From NCBI GenBank assembly GCA_038030265.1, contig CM075943.1:27218001-27282000 (forward strand): a stretch of 64,000 nucleotides of DNA. Reading direction: 5' to 3'. The stretch's first letter is position 1. The number at the start of each line of letters is the position of its first letter. The position numbers and the translations under genes are program-made. Origin of the DNA: Corythucha ciliata. Its lineage: Eukaryota > Arthropoda > Insecta > Hemiptera > Tingidae. The notes beneath the pieces are model-generated. The model was not told the DNA's origin. It made no database searches and was given only the letters and a program-made list of their open reading frames with translations. Of the stretch, positions 34,986 to 44,411 are shown one piece after another.

Positions 34986-35843
34986 ATGGATTGTGGTAAG
35001 TGCACACGGGATCTTTTCTCGCCAAAAAAAACGGCCAGATGTTCAAGTGGATTCCACCCGGAGTGCACTAGGCTAAAAACGATAGACAACTACATGAGGA
35101 TGAGGAAAGAATTGAGGGAAGCTTGGAGATGTGATCAATGCAACAAGAAGGGGAAGAAGACAAGCTCGGATGAAGAATCTGAAACTGACGAGAAAAGCGA
35201 TACGGAAACGGTCGAGCCGAAACGCGCAGTCTCCGAAATCAGTGAAGTCCACCGTAAAATTAACACGTTACTTTCGTTAACGGGAGATATGAAAGACTTG
35301 AAGGAAGCTGTAGGTTACATGAGACAACAATTCGATAGTTTTGTTGAAAAAATTAAAAATCTTGAAACAACGGTCTCCATGCTGGAAAAAGAGAATGCTC
35401 ATCTAAGTAAAACCGTCGGAGAGTTACAGCGGAAAATGGACTCCGTGGAGCAGCTATCAAGAAGCAACGTGGTAGAAATACGAGGTGTTCCGGAGACGAC
35501 AAACGAAAATTGTGTGGACATTGCGAAGGCAGCATCGCAAGCCCTAAAAGTTGACAGCAGCCTGGTGGTTAAAGCGTTCAGAGTGGGAACCGCTCGGAAG
35601 GACAGTCGACGGAAAATCTTGGTGGTGTTAGTCTCTGCTGATACCAGAGACAAGATTGTTCAGGCAGCGAGCGAAGGCAGAGAAAAGTTTAACGGCGAAG
35701 CAGCTCTTTAAGGATTGGCCAGAAGACAAGGTATTTGTAAGCGAGAGTCTAACGCCCTACCGTGCCGAGCTACTTTGGCGTGAAAGCAATCAAATCCATC
35801 GAAGATGTCAACAGGCTGAAGTAAACTTCGCTCATCGTAGGTA
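34986..35843 (+). pseudogene. ORF1 of the non-LTR retrotransposon
   Basis: The open part (34986-35711, 241 residues) starts MDCGKCTRDLF. Cys3, Cys6, Cys19, His24, Cys27, Cys49 and Cys52 form a PHD-like zinc finger, common in ORF1 of CR1/Jockey-type elements. A charged linker and a coiled coil (about residues 85-155) follow, then an RRM/FP25-like nucleic-acid-binding segment with VVEIRGVPET and ILVVLVSADTRDKIV. After residue about 238 the homologous continuation moves to another frame (FKDWPEDKVFVSESLTPYRA) and then again (KAIKSIEDVNRLK), so two frameshifts break the C-terminus. The product would bind element RNA in the retrotransposition particle. Confidence 0.8.
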
Positions 35844-35963
35844 ATAAGGTTAGAGTTTTCCTGGTTAATTAAGTAAATTAGTAGTATGAGGCCTTTCCTA
35901 AAAGACGATATTGAACACAGACTAGACATATAAAAAGAAATTGAATGTGAAAATGCTCAATCT

Positions 35964-36676
35964 ATGAATACTATTCTATCTGATCAGAAAAGCGGTTTGA
36001 TGATTCTCAATACAAATATACGCAGCCTTTATCGAAACTTCGACGAATTTATGCTAAATTTCTCTCAACTTAGAGTGAAACCAAATTTTGTTTGCCTTAC
36101 TGAAACCTGGAACCGCTCATCACATATAATCCATAATATTCCTAATTATAAATCTTACAGCTCTAAAACGTTTTTAAATAAAAATAGTGGGGTAAGCGTA
36201 TTCTTGGATAATCAGTGTATGGACGTAAAAATAAATGATATTACTATTCAAGGAGAGTGTTGCCTTGTCAGCGAATTCAGATTTGGTGAAAAAAAAGGTC
36301 CGTTCCATTGTTTCGCGAGTGCTACACTTTTGAAGAAAATCATCTGGTTTCATTCAATTTTTCAGAATAAGTCAATGAAATCACATGGTTTTCTGCACTA
36401 GTGTAGCTAGTGCAAAACAATGGAACGGACCCAAAATTTCGAATAGTGAGTGTATACCGATCTCCTAACAACAGTGAAATAACCGTATTTCTAGACGAAA
36501 TTGTCAGTGCACTGGGTCATCTCAGTTCGGGGACAATAGACGTACTTTTAGGCGACATTAATACCGACATTAGCCTAGGACCTAATAATGAAAACATAAA
36601 AAATCTTTACCTGAACTCAGTTAAGGAGTTAGGTTACATACCGTGCATAAATAAGGCGACTAGGGAAGACAGTTGA
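35964..36676 (+). pseudogene. ORF2 endonuclease domain, split by a MITE
   Basis: This is an AP-type endonuclease domain that would nick target DNA for target-primed reverse transcription. Visible: NTNIRSLYRNFDEF near the start, then FVCLTETW with the catalytic Glu, then GVSVFLDN; after the insertion, IVSVYRSPNNSE, then VLLGDINTDI with the Gly-Asp-Ile/Phe-Asn type core. The reading frame is broken by the 136-bp element at 36297-36432, and a TGA at 36674-36676 falls inside the REDS..LDHIF motif, where a Cys codon would be expected. Confidence 0.8.
36297..36432. mobile_element. 136-bp foldback MITE, copy 2
   Basis: By eye it is identical to 27914-28049. It lies in the endonuclease domain of the non-LTR element, between GEKK and KFRIVSVYRSP. 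The flanks are A-rich on both sides (AAAA), consistent with a 4-bp target duplication that cannot be delimited exactly. Confidence 0.9.
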
Positions 36677-36773
36677 CTTGACCACATTTTCATTAGGGGT
36701 ACCAAACATTTATTAATAAAATCAAAAATTTTAGGGGTGATATGGAAAACTAGAATTACGGATCATTATAGCA

Positions 36774-37439
36774 GTGGTGCGCTTAGAAGAGACTCTGGAA
36801 AACGCCAACTCAAATTCGAAAGAGACTAGTTCAGAAAATGTGAGAAAAATTGACTATGAAAACTTAAAGGCATTTCTGAAACAAGAAACTTGGAGTAGGG
36901 TTCTAGAGACACAAGAGGTCGATAACTCGGCGGAGGCATTTCATGAAATATTGGGGGAACACATTGAGTCTAGTTTGCAGGTTTCTCAGACGTCTCGTCG
37001 GATGCGCCCTCTTAAGCCGTGGATAACTCCTGGTTTAATGAGGAGTATCCGGGAAAAAGAAAAACTTAGCTTCAAACTACGGCAAGCTCCGGTTGTCACA
37101 AGACTGCGGACTAGGTTTAAAAAGCTTAGGAATCATTTAACAGAACTCATCCGAAAGGCTAAAGATACATACTTCTCTAATAAGCTAGACGAAGCAGGTA
37201 ATAATTCGAGAGCTGCCTGGAAAGTGATTAATGAAGCCCTAGGGAGAAGAAAGGTTAAGACCGACATTGGCTCAATAAAATGGGAGGGAAAAATCATGGA
37301 TACAAAGGCGGACAGTAAGGAGATCGCAAAAGCATTCAACAAACATTTTTCAACCGTAGGAACTAAGTTAGCCGGTCATTCATTGCGGACGACCCGAGAA
37401 TACCCACGGACGGCTCAGCCCAACCGTTCTGGCAAATAA
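36774..37439 (+). pseudogene. ORF2 linker between endonuclease and reverse transcriptase
   Basis: A 221-residue frame has the usual inter-domain features of CR1/Jockey-type ORF2: the KPWITPGLMRSI motif, a basic helical stretch with RFKKLRNHLTELIRKAKDTY, RAAWKVINEALGR and IAKAFNKHFSTVGTKLA. It is in the same strand and order as the domains around it. The downstream frame is interrupted by the SINE-like insertion. Confidence 0.8.
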
Positions 37440-37459
37440 CAGAAGGTATGGTGGACAAG

Positions 37460-37462
<3 letters not shown>

Positions 37463-37496
<34 letters not shown>

Positions 37497-37681
37497 GAGT
37501 TGGAGTGGTATAAATCCAACGTGCTTTACGTCCAACGGTGTCGTGGACGAGGGCGAAAGCACACATTTACTATTCTCACGTGGTTATCATTTCCCCTTAA
37601 ATAAGGGGAAGCCTTTAGCTCAGCAGACGATACCTGGACATGAGAGGTGACGCCCTAACGACCTCGGCCACTCTGCTGGGC
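37463..37681 (-). mobile_element. SINE-like insertion with a T-run tail
   Basis: A 219-bp insert is flanked by 14-bp direct repeats TGGTGGACAAGATT (37449-37462 and 37682-37695). Read on the minus strand it starts near AGTGGCCGAGGTCGTTAGG, which resembles the A box of tRNA-Ser/Leu, and ends in about 33 T. A convincing B box is not seen. A plus-strand stretch TTTAGCTCAGCAGA also resembles an A box, so orientation is not fully settled. Confidence 0.65.
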
Positions 37682-37736
37682 TGGTGGACAAGATTATAGC
37701 AAGCTTAGGGAAGATTCGAGTCCGGGGTTTGACGGG

Positions 37737-39098
37737 GTGTCAGTAATGACTATTAAAAAAAAAAAAAAATTTATTTTAAGACCTTTGACGCATCTTATTA
37801 ATATAAGCTGCACAAAGGGAATTTTTCCGAATATATATAAAAAGGCTATTATTACACCCCTATTTAAAGCGGGAGATCCTCGGGAGAAGTTAGCAATTAC
37901 AGACCAATTTCTCTATTGTCGAATTTCGCCAAAATAATAGAAAAAGCCCTCAAGTTGTACCTAGTAGAGTACCTCGAACAGAATAAAATATTAAATGATC
38001 ATCAATACGGCTTTCAGCCAGGGAAAAGTACGTTTGATGCGGTTAGCAGTCTATTGGAAAAAATCACACTGGCGCTAGAGAGAGGGAAAAAGGTAATCGT
38101 AGTTTTCAAAGACATGACTAAGGCATTTGACTCTATACCGCATACCAACCTGATTGAAACTCTGATATCGTTAAATTTCCATCCGGGTTTCATTAAATGG
38201 ACTAAGAGTTATCTTTCACTACGCGAGCAGGTAGTTAAAATTGGCGAATGTCATAGAAGCCCGTGTACTTTTGAATTCTCGGTCCCTGAGGGTACGGTGC
38301 TTGCGCCGTTATTTTATATTATATACGCGAACGGGCTCTTTGACTGCCATATAAACGGTGACATCCTGAGTTTTGCAGATGACTCGGCCATGTTTGTCAC
38401 GGGCAAGGGGCAACTCATGGGAAGAAGTGAGGAATACAACCGCACTTAATCTAGCCTCTCTAAATAATTGGTTCAAGACAAGAAACCTAACTCCTAATTT
38501 CAACAAAACAAAGTTTATCGCTTTCGGTTTACAAAACGCCAGCATACCTAATATTGGGAACATATCATGTCATCTCAGCAGACAATGTGACGCTCTTTGT
38601 GAGTGCCCATCAATACATCAAGTCAGGTAAATCAAGTATTTAGGAGTACTAATCGACCAATCGCTAAGCTGGGAGTCACATATTCGTTCACTCAATTCGA
38701 AACTCCGAAAGTTAATCCCGCTATGTAGAGAAGTTAGGAATTTCATGTCGCTCAAATTTAAAAAACAGTTTTACTATGCGTTCGTTCAATCCCTTCTGAT
38801 CTACGCTCTTCCAGCGTGGGGGTGGGCTTATAAAAGTAAACTGAATCCAGTAATGGTGACCCAAGAAACACTGATAAAAATACTAATTAAAAAGGAGAGA
38901 AGGTATCCGTCTCAAAAGCTGTTCGAAGATTTTGAGGTTCTTGATTTGAAAAGGCTCACGGAAAAAATAACAATCACATATACGTACAAGAAATATCTAG
39001 AAAACAAAATTGAAAAATCCGGAACAACAACTAGGAGTGGTGATAGGATAACTTTAAAATCTCCACTTGTCAAAACGAGCGCAGCACAAAAAATGTAG
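37737..39098 (+). pseudogene. ORF2 reverse transcriptase and C-terminal region
   Basis: The segments, in shifting frames, are: PLTHLINISCTKGIFPNIYK and ITPLFKAGDP; then ILNDHQYGFQPGKST, KDMTKAFDSIPH (one of the usual Asp positions is Lys), the VPEGTVLAPL motif and the catalytic block SFADDSAMF; then NNWFKTRNLTPNFNKTKFI, YLGVLIDQSLSWESHI and the thumb-like segment to about 39098. Frameshifts near 37920 and 38440 and stops near 38630 break the frame. In an active copy this enzyme would make cDNA at the nicked target. Confidence 0.85.
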
Positions 39099-39169
39099 TG
39101 GCACACTGGTGTGAATCTTTTTAACAAACTACCTGTGAGCTCAACTTCCTCAAGAACGACATTAACTAT

Positions 39170-39283
39170 ATTAATGTTATATTTTTAGGGTTTTGGCTTT
39201 TTTCTTCTTCTACTTCTTCGTTACAAGAAGTAGAAAACATAACATTAATCAAGTTGTATGGCTTAAAAACTAATAATAATAAT
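39170..39283 (+). mobile_element. Tiny retroposon, copy 2
   Basis: A 114-bp insert is flanked by the 12-bp direct repeats GACATTAACTAT (39158-39169 and 39284-39295). It carries TTTTTAGGGTTTTGGCTT, an internal stem-loop (TTCTACTTCTT with its inverse), ATTAATCAAGTTGTATGGC and a tail of AAT repeats. It matches the minus strand of 33930-34023. Confidence 0.75.
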
Positions 39284-40593
39284 GACATTAACTATGTTTA
39301 AGAAAAAAATAAAAGAATTCTTTAACCAAAAGTCAAGCCTCTGAGATGAATTTGTTGGCAATAGATCTAACAAAGACTTTTATAGTAAACGCATACAGAA
39401 ATGTCTATTCTGTAATTTTATTCCTATTATTATTATTATTATTTTTTTATATATAATAATAATGGAGGACCGATGTAGTCTGATGTCAAAATATTATAAG
39501 ACGAGCATTGAACAGAGATTCCGGTTCCCATCACAAGCGTGCATAAAAGGGAACCGTAGCATTTGTGTGTAAATATGTTTGCAGAAACGTTTATAAGTTG
39601 TACATTAAATAAATGCGTTAAAAAAAAAAGAAAAAAAAAAAAAAAAAAAAGTTCCTGAGATATGAAGCCTCAAAAATTGACGAGTGGGTGGGAAACCCAG
39701 TTTCTCGTCCGAATCGTGAGAGTCTGGGTGCGTGTGCACACGAAGTGAGTCATTTTGAGACTTCCAGACGCTTTTGAGTTATCTATTGGGATTGGTAGTG
39801 CGTAATTTATTCATTAATTTTTGACACAGTCTCATATTTTTCAGTACTACTGAAAAATCTCTCCTTCCAGCTGTATTTAGGGTAATTTTGGTGACATACC
39901 CTAAAAGAGCACACTTTTTTTTTATTATGAAACGCTCGCGTCTTACGAAAGAAATTTCCATGGACCTTATTCACAAAGAATTCCTTCTTGAGAAAAAGTT
40001 GGAAGTTGCGTGAATTAGTGTTCTTTATATTTTCGCTAAACAATCCATAGACAAGAACGATTAGTCTACACCGATGGCTTCAGAGATATTTCAGCAAATC
40101 GAACAAAAGGGCCCTCAAATCCAGATTCAAGCTCGTGTAGTGCCAACACCCGATGTGGAATATTTTTTTGGGAAATGGAAGGAGGTGTATCTGAAAGAGA
40201 TTGCAGAAACATTTATCAGTTTTTCCAGCTTCAGGCTCCAGCCAGTTTTCCGTCAGCGGCAGAAAATGGTCAATTTTTGAGGGGTCATATCTCAGGAACT
40301 ATTAGTCGGACGGATATGAAATTGGGCTCCAATTGTCACAAATTTAGTCTATTTCAAAAATGCAAAGGAGCACCATCATCGAAAAGTACATAGTTCCAGA
40401 GATATAATCAATTGAGTAGAAAAAGTCAGAAAATTTCCAGTTTTTTTTTTTCGATTTTCGGCGTGAAGCCGACCGACTTTTTGTTGGCAAAGTTCAGATT
40501 CGGATTCAGCATCCCAATAAACATACGTATATATCCGTTGACAAAAACACTTCTATACTTTTGTCCCGGCCAAGTCCCCTATTGACTGGACTA

Positions 40594-41262
40594 TTGGAGA
40601 TTTTTAGTTTTATGTTATTATTTGATTTAAAAAAATGAAAAACTGCAAGAAATACGAAGGCATTCCGATTATCAACACTTTCCGCATCAACAATTTTTCA
40701 GCCAAACTTATTTCGCTTTTGACACGAACAAATTACGCGTGAATGGCGGGTGGTATAGGAGTGGAAAGGCTGGTTGGTGGAGGTGGGGGAGGTGAATATT
40801 TCCCTAAAAAATAAACGAGTTTTTCTTCACTGGGGGCTGTGCTTCCTGTTGTTTTGAATGTGAGTGCGTGATAGTGGGCGTTTAACATCCGAGGAGACGA
40901 ATAAAAAGTACATTAAATAACTTCGCATCCATTTCTCGTTCTCGTTCTCTCTCACGCGCACTCTTCCCTTTCACTCTCTCTCTCGATATGTACCTACATA
41001 TATCTACGCCCTCGGGAGGGGAATCGTATACTCAAACCCTGTACCTATAACAGGATTTTTTTTTTTCATATTATTTTCGTGCACGTTCTTCCCCCAACCC
41101 GCAACGGCCTATTACACAAATAAACACGAGCCTGCTCGTGCCTGCGAAGTTTCAGAACGTGGGGGAAGAAAACAGGCTTGTGTGTGTGGGGCAGACAGAC
41201 AACAAGAAATGATTGCAAATTATGGCCAAAATTTGAAATTTTTTGGCGGACATTAGCCACCT
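40594..41262. other. No gene recognised
   Basis: AT-rich sequence with a pyrimidine-rich stretch at about 40930-40985 and GTGTGTGTGG-type simple sequence near 41180. No coding motif. Confidence 0.4.
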
Positions 41263-41384
41263 TTCATTTCACCACCTCGGCTTAACTAAGCCTAACCTTG
41301 TTTACATAAAATTCAATGCATTTTTTCGCTCGAGTGCAACTTAATGTTAAGCCGAACCTTAAGCCGAGGCGGTGAAATCTACCA
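41263..41384. mobile_element. MITE, TTTCACCACCTCGGCTTAA family, copy 2
   Basis: It has the same inverted ends and AACCTTGTTTACATAAAATTC centre as 5778-5914. The copy is slightly shorter. Confidence 0.75.
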
Positions 41385-41528
41385 TAAATCTTATAATCAG
41401 TGAATGATAAAATGGCTCTAAATTTTCAGTTAAAAATATCCCTTTCAACATCGCATTATTTAAAACTCCAAAATCACGGGTCTTGGTAATTGAAGCGTTA
41501 TCATGATGGTGCTGAGGGGGGGTCGTGC

Positions 41529-42390
41529 TTTTTTTTTTTTTTTTTTTCGTGGGCGCGGACCCGGCCTATGCCGAGCCCGCTGGTGCCAAAGCCATCAGTA
41601 TAGGCCCATACACCATACCCCGTGGGGCTGCAGACTCGGAAGGCCTAGTACGGCTCCTCAAATCTTCCTATCCTCTTCTAGAGAGGAAATCCTACCATCC
41701 CCGAAGACTTCGAATCTCGTCCCTACGTACCTATAGCATTCGCACACTAGATGCTTCATCGTCCCCTCTGCGAGTCGGACTTTCCACAGGTAGGGCTGCT
41801 GACCACATTCATCAGGTGCAGGTGTCTCCCCACAGCATAATGTCCCGTGAAGTACCCCACTACCCTCCTAGTCTGCTTCCGCCCTAAACTGAGCAGCCAT
41901 CTCTCTTGCTTGCCGGCAGTGGGTTTCCTGTTCCCATATAGCCTGAGAGCGGCCTACTGCCCATCCTCTGATCTCTCCCAAGCCGGACTCTTTTCCCCTC
42001 TCTTCTCCCCAGAATGGGTTCCGGTCCCACGTATTGGGGCCTTGACCCAAAAAGGCGAAAAAGGCCCCCTTTTTTCCCAACTCATCTGCCTTCTCGTTGC
42101 CCGGTACACCAACGTGTCCCGGCACCCAGCCTAAGGTCACTTCGTTCCCCTTTTCCTGTAATTCTCTGATACTTCTCCTGCAGCTCGCTACCACCCCGGA
42201 TTTTACTACCGGCCTGGTTATAGCACCGAGGGCAGCCCGGCTGTCGGAGTATATCGTTATTCGCCTGTCCGTTGTCCCCATTTTTTTTCAATTCAATCGC
42301 ACATGCCTCAATCACCATAACTTCTGCTTGAAACATGGTCGCTTGTGTTCCAAGCGTGATGCTTTCCTCAAACATCAGGTTGGGCACGTA
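41529..42390 (-). mobile_element. 5'-truncated second non-LTR retrotransposon
   Basis: On the minus strand a coding remnant is followed by a GC-rich 3' region and a poly(A) tail (plus-strand T run 41529-41546). Only the RNase H end of ORF2 remains. A 5' truncation of this kind is typical of target-primed insertion. RNase H points to the I/R1/Jockey/LOA side of non-LTR elements, unlike the element at 34440-39650. The target duplication is not identified. Confidence 0.75.
41868..42387 (-). pseudogene. RNase H domain of a non-LTR retrotransposon
   Basis: On the minus strand the upstream part reads SITLGTQATMFQAEVMVIEA (with the conserved Glu). After a frameshift in the A-rich stretch near 42285 it continues with RRITIYSDSRAALGAI (catalytic Asp), then LGWVPGHVGVPGNEKADELG with the His and Asp of the active site. 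The C-terminal part, to the stop at 41868, contains HCRQAREMAAQF. It would remove the RNA strand during cDNA synthesis. It is broken by the frameshift. Confidence 0.85.
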
Positions 42391-42927
42391 AATGCATTGT
42401 CTTATTCATACCTATTTCAAAAAATTAATCGGACGACCCCCGCGCGTGGAGCAATCATTTCTTCACTAAAAAGGCGGCGAAATAAAATGTCATCATACGA
42501 TATAGCTTATGACACCGAAGGCGCAATATGCAAAAGAGGGAGCCCTGCAAAGACCATTAGTGGTGACTGTGGGCCTGTGGTTGGTGGGTGAAGGGGTGGT
42601 GTCGGAGAAATGCGCGATTTAAAACGTTCGAAATGGGATTATCTGGCACGAATACCGCACATTCCATATTAGTATGGGGTGCGATGGGAGGAGGGGGCGT
42701 TTGTTTTTTATTTTGTGGTTTTAGAAAAATTAATATTCTCTTCAAAAATGATTGAATGGAACAAACTTGGTTTTCGTTACGAATGAAATTAGTAACGGGT
42801 GGAATTCATGGGCAATTACGCATCGAGCCCTCTAATATGCTCCCATTACAGCTGAAAAAAAAAACGTTATTTAGGCGTAATAAAATTAATTTAACGACGG
42901 GTTTGCCTCTTTAAACACGCATTACTT
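42391..42927. other. No gene recognised
   Basis: Mixed sequence between the truncated retroelement and a tandem duplication. No motif recognised. Confidence 0.35.
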
Positions 42928-43315
42928 GTTTATTTAGTTGATTTTAACATGAAGTGTTATCGTAATACGTAGGCCCACAAAATGCCGCCCCGCCTCCAAC
43001 CACCAGTTCATATTTTTCATGTTTTCTTGTTATATTTTTGTTAACTGTATTTTATTGTTTTCATGGCCCCGCCGGTCTTGGTTCACTCGCTCGTTCGTCG
43101 TGCATATTTCAGTTCATGTTTATTTAGTTAATTTTAACATAAAGTGTTATCGTAATTCGTAGGCCCACAAAATGCCGCGCCGCGCCTCCAACCACCAGTT
43201 CATATTTTTCAAATGTTCTTGTTGTATTTTTTGTTATGAGGTTTTTTTACTCGGTTTAACTGTATTTTATTGTTTTCATGGTCCCGCCGGTCTTGTTTCA
43301 CTCGCTCGTGCGTCA
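42928..43315 (+). repeat. 190-bp direct tandem duplication
   Basis: Unit 1 (42928-43117) and unit 2 (43118 to about 43315) both start GTTTATTTAGTT and share ACGTAGGCCCACAAAATGCCG-type sequence and TTCACTCGCTCG. The second copy has small insertions. No coding capacity. Confidence 0.8.
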
Positions 43316-43646
43316 GTAAACACCCACCGGAGAATATAAAGAATGATTCAAGTGACGTGCCCCTTATAAAAAAAAGGGTTGACACTTGAGAGGCAGCATC
43401 CTAGACCTTCCACTTTATCTTCTAAAATCTTTTCCTAAACCGTCCCTGCAGGGCTTGGAGGTCGAGTCAAGTTTTAGTAATAACCGCCGATTATAGTCAT
43501 TTATATTCTTTCAAAACCAACACCAGACTACGTGCTGATTAATTGAATTACTTTGCATAAACTTTAAGTTTCAATTGTAATTCATTTTGTCTTGGCTTTT
43601 CCTTTCTAAAATTAGCATGGGGAGAGGGAGGGGGTGACTACTGTAT

Positions 43647-44196
43647 AGCCCCTTTTACACGAGTAAGTTTTTGGATAAAAAATAAACCCAAAGTCTAGCG
43701 GCGCGAATTGGAAACGTTAAGGTCAAAATTATGTTCAAAATTTTTAACGAAGTCAACTTGGGGGTTTTACACGCCTTGTACTTAATTTTGATCAAAGAGA
43801 GCTATAACCTGACGTTTCTAACACAGCTGATGTTTAACCTATTGTTTAGTTTAGTTTTGTCTTTTTGTGTTGGGCTTTCGCGGGCATGAAATCATGAATA
43901 AGATTAGTGTAATTCACTATGTTACACGCACACAATGACAATGAACGAAATGATTTATCTCTCTTGACTCTTGAGAGATGAGTTCAGTATTAACCCCTCC
44001 CGTTTTCTCTAGTGATAATGTGGATGTTTAGTTCAAAAAGTTCTCACACGACAGCAGCGCACTTTGATCGAAAATTTCCCACTAGTTGGAATTTTTTGAA
44101 CAAAAAACTTACAGAGGGTTTTACACGGTCAAGTTTTTTTAACAACCCCGTTTGTTCAAATTTTTGAACAAAAAACTTACTCGTGTAAAAGGGGCT
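43647..44196. mobile_element. 550-bp MITE with AGCCCCTTTTACACGAGTAA ends
   Basis: The inverted termini are AGCCCCTTTTACACGAGTAA and its inverse, flanked by TAT on both sides. GGTTTTACACG motifs recur inside in both orientations. A short target duplication fits, but two or three bases cannot be told apart. Confidence 0.7.
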
Positions 44197-44250
44197 TATA
44201 AATTTCCGAAAAATGTGGGTGAAATGTAACTAATTCCGCTCTCACGTTTC

Positions 44251-44411
44251 CATATAAGCGTGTCCCTAGGAAGTCATAAGCTGCCCAGGAGTCTGAGCAA
44301 GTCCTTGCCCTCGACCTAAACTTCCTGGATGACGGTATCACCAGAGCTCGAGGGCAAGGACTTGCTCAGACTCCTGGGCAGCTTATGACTTCCGAGGGAC
44401 ACGCTTATATG
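44251..44411. repeat. Near-perfect long hairpin
   Basis: 64-bp arms (44251-44314 and 44348-44411) pair with one mismatch around a 33-nt loop. They start CATATAAGCGTGTCCCT and include AAGTCATAAGCTGCCCAGG. It could be a small foldback element or the source of a long-stem RNA. No target duplication or expression evidence is visible. Confidence 0.85.

Larger units (their letters stand above)
34440..39650 (+). mobile_element. Non-LTR retrotransposon (CR1/Jockey-like), near full length, inactivated
   Basis: In order: a 5' UTR of about 545 bp, ORF1 with a zinc finger and coiled coil, then an ORF2 region with endonuclease, linker and reverse transcriptase, then AATAAA at about 39609 and an A-rich tail. 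The borders are inferred from the host foldback: its left arm stops at about 34440 and resumes right after the poly(A) at 39651. Three later insertions sit inside (36297-36432, 37463-37681, 39170-39283). Removing them leaves roughly 4.7 kb. Several frameshifts and stops show that it is dead. The CR1 versus Jockey assignment is tentative. Confidence 0.85.
34190..40593. mobile_element. Foldback element with CCAGTCAAT ends, entered by a non-LTR retrotransposon
   Basis: The left end TAGTCCAGTCAATTGGGG is inverse to the right end ending ATTGACTGGACTA at 40593. The left arm (34190 to about 34440, continuing at 39651-39685) pairs with about 40264-40593; both arms contain GGCTTCACGCCGAAAATCG-type sequence. 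Without the retrotransposon the element is about 1.2 kb, with a core of about 580 bp at 39686-40263. The core frame at 40074-40280 (with EQKGPQIQIQARVVPTPDVE) is protein-like but unrecognised. Confidence 0.7.

Noticed and set aside
41529..41546. Possible simple T microsatellite
   Set aside because: It is better explained as the poly(A) tail of the minus-strand retroelement whose RNase H domain lies directly upstream on that strand.
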